Source: Streptomyces diacarni (GTDB lineage: Bacteria > Actinomycetota > Actinomycetes > Streptomycetales > Streptomycetaceae). From it: a DNA stretch of 64,000 bases. Below are positions 60,396-64,000 of this stretch, piece by piece (within the stretch, counting starts at the first letter, position 1; each line of letters begins with the position of its first letter). The DNA lies in NCBI RefSeq assembly GCF_003323715.1, contig NZ_QOIN01000048.1, positions 310,001-374,000 of the forward strand, in the 5' to 3' direction. Position numbers and translations under genes: made by a program. The notes beneath the pieces were generated by a model. It was not told where the DNA came from and did no database searches. It saw only the letters and a program-made list of their open reading frames with translations.

Positions 60396-60788
60396 ATGTC
60401 GCTCGACGTCCCACCTGCGCTGTTGGAACAGGCAGAGCGTGGCGAGGTGGATGAGGCGGCGTTCGTCGACTGCGTCCGCACGTCCCTCCCGTACGCGTGG
60501 GAGATGGTCAGTTCGCTCGTCGCGCAGTTGAAGGTGGACGGCGGTGAGTTCGCCGACAACCAGACGCCGCCCCCGGACGAGCAGCACCGCGGTCAGCTGC
60601 TCCGCGCACTGGCGAGCGATGCGATACGCGGCGCGCTGGAACGCCACTTCGGGGTACGGCTCGCGTTCCAGAACTGCCACCGGGTCGCGGTCTTCCCCCT
60701 CGACCCGTCGGCGGACGAGCGCCTCACCCGCTTCACCTCCCTCCGCGGCCAGCTGCTCAACCAGTCCCCGGAGCTGCGCGACTGCTGA
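60396..60788 (+). CDS. SCO5389-family protein
   Basis: 130 aa from ATG 60396 behind GAGAGGAG. Features: VPPALLEQAERGEVDEAAFV, VRTSLPYAWEMVSSLVAQLK, TPPPDEQHRGQLLRALASDA and a conserved C-terminal ERHFGVRLAFQNCHRVAVF. This matches the small streptomycete family named after SCO5389, which lies beside nucS in S. coelicolor. Function is unknown; no catalytic motif is visible. Confidence 0.85.
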   Translation: MSLDVPPALLEQAERGEVDEAAFVDCVRTSLPYAWEMVSSLVAQLKVDGGEFADNQTPPPDEQHRGQLLRALASDAIRGALERHFGVRLAFQNCHRVAVFPLDPSADERLTRFTSLRGQLLNQSPELRDC

Positions 60789-60839
60789 CCGCGCGGTCCC
60801 CGGCGGCCGAGGTGGCCGACGCGTCCTGCGGGGCGTGCG

Positions 60840-60872
60840 CCGTTGCGGCGGTGGTGGACACCGCCGCAACGG
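60840..60872. terminator. Terminator between convergent genes
   Basis: CCGTTGCGGCGGTG (60840-60853), loop GTGGA, CACCGCCGCAACGG (60859-60872): a 14-bp perfect stem between the SCO5389-family gene (plus) and the oxidoreductase gene (minus). It serves at least the plus-strand gene. Confidence 0.85.
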
Positions 60873-60953
60873 CATGCGGGCCCTTGCGGCACTTTTCGGC
60901 CGTTCCGCGAGGCGCGCTCCCGCCCCTCCCTCAGACGACGAGGCGCCTCTCTC

Positions 60954-62015
60954 TCAGGCGACGAGGGGCAGCACCTCGCCGGCCAGCCTGCGGATGTTCC
61001 GCACGGTGCCGTCGCGGTCCCCCGTGCCTTCCACCAGCAGAGCGAAGCGGCTGATGCCGGTGCGCTCGGTGCTCGCCGCGAGCCGGTCGGCGCACTCCCG
61101 CGGCGAGCCCACCGGATGCAGCTCGCACAGCAGTTCCGTGTAGCCGAGCGGGTCGCGCATGCGGCGGGGCCGCCCGTCGACGGTCACATGCTGGCCAAGA
61201 CCCTCGCGCAGCCACCCCGGCATGGCCTTGAGCAGTGTCTCCCGCGCCTCGCCGCGCGAGTCGCCGACCTGGACCACGCCGGCCGAGACGTGCCGGGCCG
61301 CGGCGGCCTCGATCTCCTCGTGCGGATGGCCGGCGGCGCGTGCCTCACGGCGCCACATGCGCGTCATCTCCGCCTTCTCCTCGTCGCCGCAGTGCATGCC
61401 CAGCAGCATGGGCAGCAGCCGCGCGGCGGCCAGCCGCAGCGTCCCCGGCGAGGTGCAGGCGACGACCAGACCCGGTGCTGCGGTCCCGCCGGCCCGGCCC
61501 TCCCGCTCGCGGGGGGCGATCGCGCAGTCCGGGCGCGGCACCACCGGCACCTCACGGAAGCGGTACCGCTCCCCGTCCGCCGAGACCCGCGGCTCGCGCA
61601 GCCACCGCAGCAGCAGGTCGAGCGCCTCGGGGAAGCCCTCCTCGAACGCCGGCAGCCCACCGCCGAACACCTCCAGGTCCACCCACGGGCCGCCCCGGCC
61701 CACACCGAGGGTGAAGCGTCCTTCGGACAGCAGGTGCAGCAGCGCCGTCTGCTCACCGAGGGCGACCGGATGCGCGGCGGGCAGCACGCTGACGGCCGTT
61801 CCGACGCCGATCCGCCGTGTGCGCCCCAGCAGCAGCGCCGCGAGGGTCACGGCCGAGGGGCATACGCCGTAGGACACGAAGTGGTGCTCGGCCAGCCAGA
61901 CGTCGGCGAGTCCTGCCGCCTCGGCTTCCTCACCGGCCCGGACCGCGCGGTCCAACGCCTCGCCCTGCCCCTGACCCGGGAACTGTGCGCCCAGGACGAA
62001 AGCTCCAACTCGCAT
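60954..62015 (-). CDS. LLM-class (luciferase-like) flavin-dependent oxidoreductase
   Basis: 353 aa from ATG 62015. TIM-barrel luciferase-like pattern: MRVGAFVLGAQFPGQGQGEA, GLADVWLAEHHFVSYGVCPS (WxxEHH, typical of the family), RRIGVGTAVSVLPAAHPVAL, GRFTLGVGRGGPWVDLEVFG, GLVVACTSPGTLRLAAARLL and SPRECADRLAAS. It probably uses F420 or FMN. The substrate cannot be predicted. Confidence 0.92.
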   Translation of the reverse strand: MRVGAFVLGAQFPGQGQGEALDRAVRAGEEAEAAGLADVWLAEHHFVSYGVCPSAVTLAALLLGRTRRIGVGTAVSVLPAAHPVALGEQTALLHLLSEGRFTLGVGRGGPWVDLEVFGGGLPAFEEGFPEALDLLLRWLREPRVSADGERYRFREVPVVPRPDCAIAPREREGRAGGTAAPGLVVACTSPGTLRLAAARLLPMLLGMHCGDEEKAEMTRMWRREARAAGHPHEEIEAAAARHVSAGVVQVGDSRGEARETLLKAMPGWLREGLGQHVTVDGRPRRMRDPLGYTELLCELHPVGSPRECADRLAASTERTGISRFALLVEGTGDRDGTVRNIRRLAGEVLPLVA

Positions 62016-62310
62016 TTCCCACCGCCCTCAGTGGGCCCGCGACCGACGGCTGGGTCCGGGCCGCGTGTCCGCAGGACCGGACACCTCATCAGCACTAACG
62101 CCTGACACGTGCCAAAGGCACGGCCCGTGATCCGATTCGTGTGATGAACGGCAACCCGGGCCTGCCTGTGGACAACCGGCAGCGGTGCTCCACGGCGTGC
62201 GTAGGCTGGAATGCACACGGCCACCGCCGGCCCGTGGCTCAAGCGTGCGGCCCCGGAGCGGCGAGGGGCCGTCCGCCGTCCACCGTCGCCGACCCACCGA
62301 GGTGCCCCAC

Positions 62311-62673
62311 GTGTCCCCGCGTCGAAACCGCTCCCGCAGCGGTGCCGCCAAACCAGCAAAGGCCGCCCGCACCGGCGCCGGGGCGCGTCGTGACGAGGAC
62401 GAGCGCGAGGGCCGCGAGCGCTTCGGCCTGGAGCGCACCGAGGACTGGCGGGGGGAGGAGTGGGCGGTCCGCCGGATAAGCGGAGGCGCGGCCCTCAAGC
62501 GCTACCGGTGCCCCGGTTGCGACCAGGAGATCACCCCCGGCGTCCCGCACGTCGTCGCCTGGCCGCTGCTCGGCGATGTCGCCGACCGGCGCCACTGGCA
62601 CGGAGCCTGCTGGAACGCGCGGGACCGCCGGAGCGCCAGGCTCCAGCGGTCCCGTAACGCCCCCCGGTACTGA
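62311..62673 (+). CDS. Small zinc-ribbon-like hypothetical protein (120 aa)
   Basis: GTG 62311 with GAGG about seven bases upstream. The first 45 residues are basic, Ala/Arg-rich and probably disordered. The C-terminal half has YRCPGCDQEITPGVPHVVAW, then DRRHWHGACWNARDRR: CxxC plus H/HxxxC spacing that could bind one zinc. Homologues in streptomycetes are labelled 'ATP/GTP-binding protein', but no P-loop is visible here, so I do not follow that label. Confidence 0.75.
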   Translation: MSPRRNRSRSGAAKPAKAARTGAGARRDEDEREGRERFGLERTEDWRGEEWAVRRISGGAALKRYRCPGCDQEITPGVPHVVAWPLLGDVADRRHWHGACWNARDRRSARLQRSRNAPRY

Positions 62674-62760
62674 ACCCCGGTGCTGAATCCTCGGTACTGA
62701 GTTCGGTATGGGGCCCTCGGTACGGAAGGGGGACGTCGGTGTCCGGACGGGGCGTTGGTC

Positions 62761-63780
62761 CTACACGTCGCGCTTGTTCAGCAGCGCGCACGCCCCCGCG
62801 AAGACGACGAGGGTGACGACTGCGAGTCCGCCCAGCAGCGGCCAGCCCGTGGCGTCCTGGTCGGTGGTCATCGGGATGCGGTAGAGGGAGGCCAGCCCGT
62901 TGAGCGGGGAGTACTCGATGAGGAAGTCCCGTACGTCCTGCAGCGCCTCGCCTGCCATGAACATCGCCATCAGCAGCGGCAGCAGCACCACGCCCAGCAT
63001 GGCGGTGATGGCGCCCGCGGAGTGCCGCAGCAGCGCGCCCACCGCCAGCGACAGCAGACCCAGCAGGGCCACGTACAGCCCGGCGCCCACCGTCGCACCC
63101 AGCCACTCGCTGCCGGAGGCGACGAGTTTCCCTCCTTCGAAGGAGTCGGCGAGTTCGCTGCCCCTCTCGTACGGGGGAAGCGTCTGGTCGCTCAGCAGCG
63201 CGGAGTTGATCAGCGCGGTGAGGGCGCAGGCGAGCGTCGTCATCACGAAGGCCAGCAGGAAGAAGACCGTGGCCTTGGCCAGCAGGACCCTGGCGCGCTG
63301 CGGGCAGGCGGTGAGGGTCGTACGGATCATGCCGGTGCCGTACTCGGAGGTGACGACCAGCACGCCGAGCGTGATCACGCAGATCTGCCCGAGCATCAGC
63401 CCGAACAGGCCGCTGGAGAGCAGCGGCATCCCGGTGTAGTCGCCGCTCAGCCCGACGGCGGACAGCAGGCCGATGCCGACGACGAGAGCGAACATCACGC
63501 CGAGTGTCCACACGGTGGAGCGGACGGTGCGGATCTTCGTCCATTCCGAGACCAGCGCGTGCCCGAGGTTGGTGCGCGCCATCGGGATGGGGGAGCTGTA
63601 GGGGGCGATGCCGCCCGGCCAGTGCCCCTGGCCCGGCTGCCCTTGCCCTGGCTGCTGCCCGGCGCCGACGCCGGCGCCGACGCCGGCGGGTGGGACCGTT
63701 CCCGCGGGGGCGGGTGCGGGCATGTGCGCGGCCGCCTGCTGGGCGGGGGCCGCCTGGCCGTTGTGCTGCTGGGTGCTCAT
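62761..63780 (-). CDS. ABC-2 type permease with Pro/Gln-rich N-terminus
   Basis: 339 aa from ATG 63780, overlapping the preceding ATPase gene by 4 bp. A 65-residue low-complexity leader (QQPGQGQPGQGHWPGG) precedes SEWTKIRTVRSTVWTLGVMF, the hallmark start of Streptomyces ABC-2 permeases with a cytoplasmic E-x-K-RS segment. Six helices follow, including LLSSGLFGLMLGQICVITLG, SEYGTGMIRTTLTACPQR and the C-terminal LLGGLAVVTLVVFAGACALL. The substrate is unknown. Confidence 0.9.
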   Translation of the reverse strand: MSTQQHNGQAAPAQQAAAHMPAPAPAGTVPPAGVGAGVGAGQQPGQGQPGQGHWPGGIAPYSSPIPMARTNLGHALVSEWTKIRTVRSTVWTLGVMFALVVGIGLLSAVGLSGDYTGMPLLSSGLFGLMLGQICVITLGVLVVTSEYGTGMIRTTLTACPQRARVLLAKATVFFLLAFVMTTLACALTALINSALLSDQTLPPYERGSELADSFEGGKLVASGSEWLGATVGAGLYVALLGLLSLAVGALLRHSAGAITAMLGVVLLPLLMAMFMAGEALQDVRDFLIEYSPLNGLASLYRIPMTTDQDATGWPLLGGLAVVTLVVFAGACALLNKRDV

Positions 63781-64000
63781 CGGGCGTCCTCGCCTTCGTT
63801 CGTGGCGCCGCCTGGCATGCCCTCAGCCGCGCCCGGGGCCGCGGGGCCCGCCGGGGGAGCGGTGGGTGCTGCCGGGGCGGCGGCGTACGGGTCGGTGCCG
63901 GGCCGCGGCGCGCGCATCTGCAGCGTGCCGCCGCCGGGCACGCCCGGCTGCGGGGCGTCCTGCGGCCCTCCCGGATACGCGGCGGCGCCGTGGGCGGGCG
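63777..64000 (-). CDS. C-terminal end of the partner ABC ATPase (truncated by the window)
   Basis: The minus frame is open from the window end to TGA at 63779-63777 and encodes only the low-complexity tail: GGGTLQMRAPRPGTDPYAAA, then Ala/Pro/Gly-rich sequence ending GGATNEGEDAR. The ATGA overlap with the permease start shows one operon. The ATPase identity is inferred from position; no Walker motif lies within the window. Confidence 0.6.
   Translation of the reverse strand, partial: PAHGAAAYPGGPQDAPQPGVPGGGTLQMRAPRPGTDPYAAAPAAPTAPPAGPAAPGAAEGMPGGATNEGEDAR

Overview
The window is about 70% G+C, with strong third-position GC bias, many GTG starts and very long spurious open frames. It carries actinobacterial hallmarks: a Rho with a huge basic insertion, NucS, NrtL, SCO3933- and SCO5389-type proteins, and a pSAM2-type integrative element. 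Together these indicate a Streptomyces or very close relative. The core gene order (lysA-hom-thrC-thrB-rho-LCP-rpmE-prfA-prmC-tsaC-phosphatase-like-wecA-like-atpIBEFHAGDC) is, as I recall it, the order around SCO5353-SCO5374 of S. coelicolor. No database was consulted.

Region 1 (1-3407) is the chromosomal flank on the 3' side of a tRNA-Arg gene. It holds the end of a tandem universal stress protein with a His-rich tail, two small genes, and then about 1.9 kb of decayed sequence with recognisable scraps of a DUF262/GmrSD-like protein and perhaps a ComB-like protein.

Region 2 (3408-16892) is a complete-looking actinomycete integrative and conjugative element (AICE), 13,374 bp as a circle. It is bounded by 111-bp direct repeats (one mismatch), of which the right copy contains the 3' part of an intact tRNA-Arg(CCG). 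Core modules are integrase, excisionase, a RepSA-like replication initiator, an FtsK-like DNA translocase, an SCO3933-family protein, small accessory proteins, a GntR repressor with paired operators, an XRE/TPR regulator and a primase/polymerase-like protein. Cargo is an APH-fold kinase and a visibly AT-richer two-gene cassette. That cassette encodes an HNH endonuclease domain fused to a DUF4263 (Shedu) nuclease, followed by a protein with a HEPN-type RNxxxH motif. It is the best candidate in the window for an under-described immune system.

Region 3 (16849-42054) is housekeeping: tRNA-Arg, a CheY-like regulator, NrtL (an orphan ArgRS anticodon-binding domain), lysine/threonine biosynthesis, rho, an LCP cell-wall ligase, rpmE behind a textbook sigma-R promoter, translation release (prfA, prmC), tRNA threonylcarbamoylation, a phosphatase homologue lacking its catalytic cysteine, a GlcNAc-1-phosphate transferase and the full ATP synthase operon.

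Region 4 (42055-64000) is mixed: DUF2550 and AEC-transporter genes; two LuxR-type two-component pairs; three ABC-2 export systems (one with a divergent, probably leaderless TetR, one next to a two-component pair, one cut by the window end); a cobalamin adenosyltransferase; a HAD hydrolase; 3-hydroxybutyryl-CoA dehydrogenase; a STAS protein; a large membrane ATPase with an Arg-substituted P-loop; NucS mismatch endonuclease; and a luciferase-like oxidoreductase.
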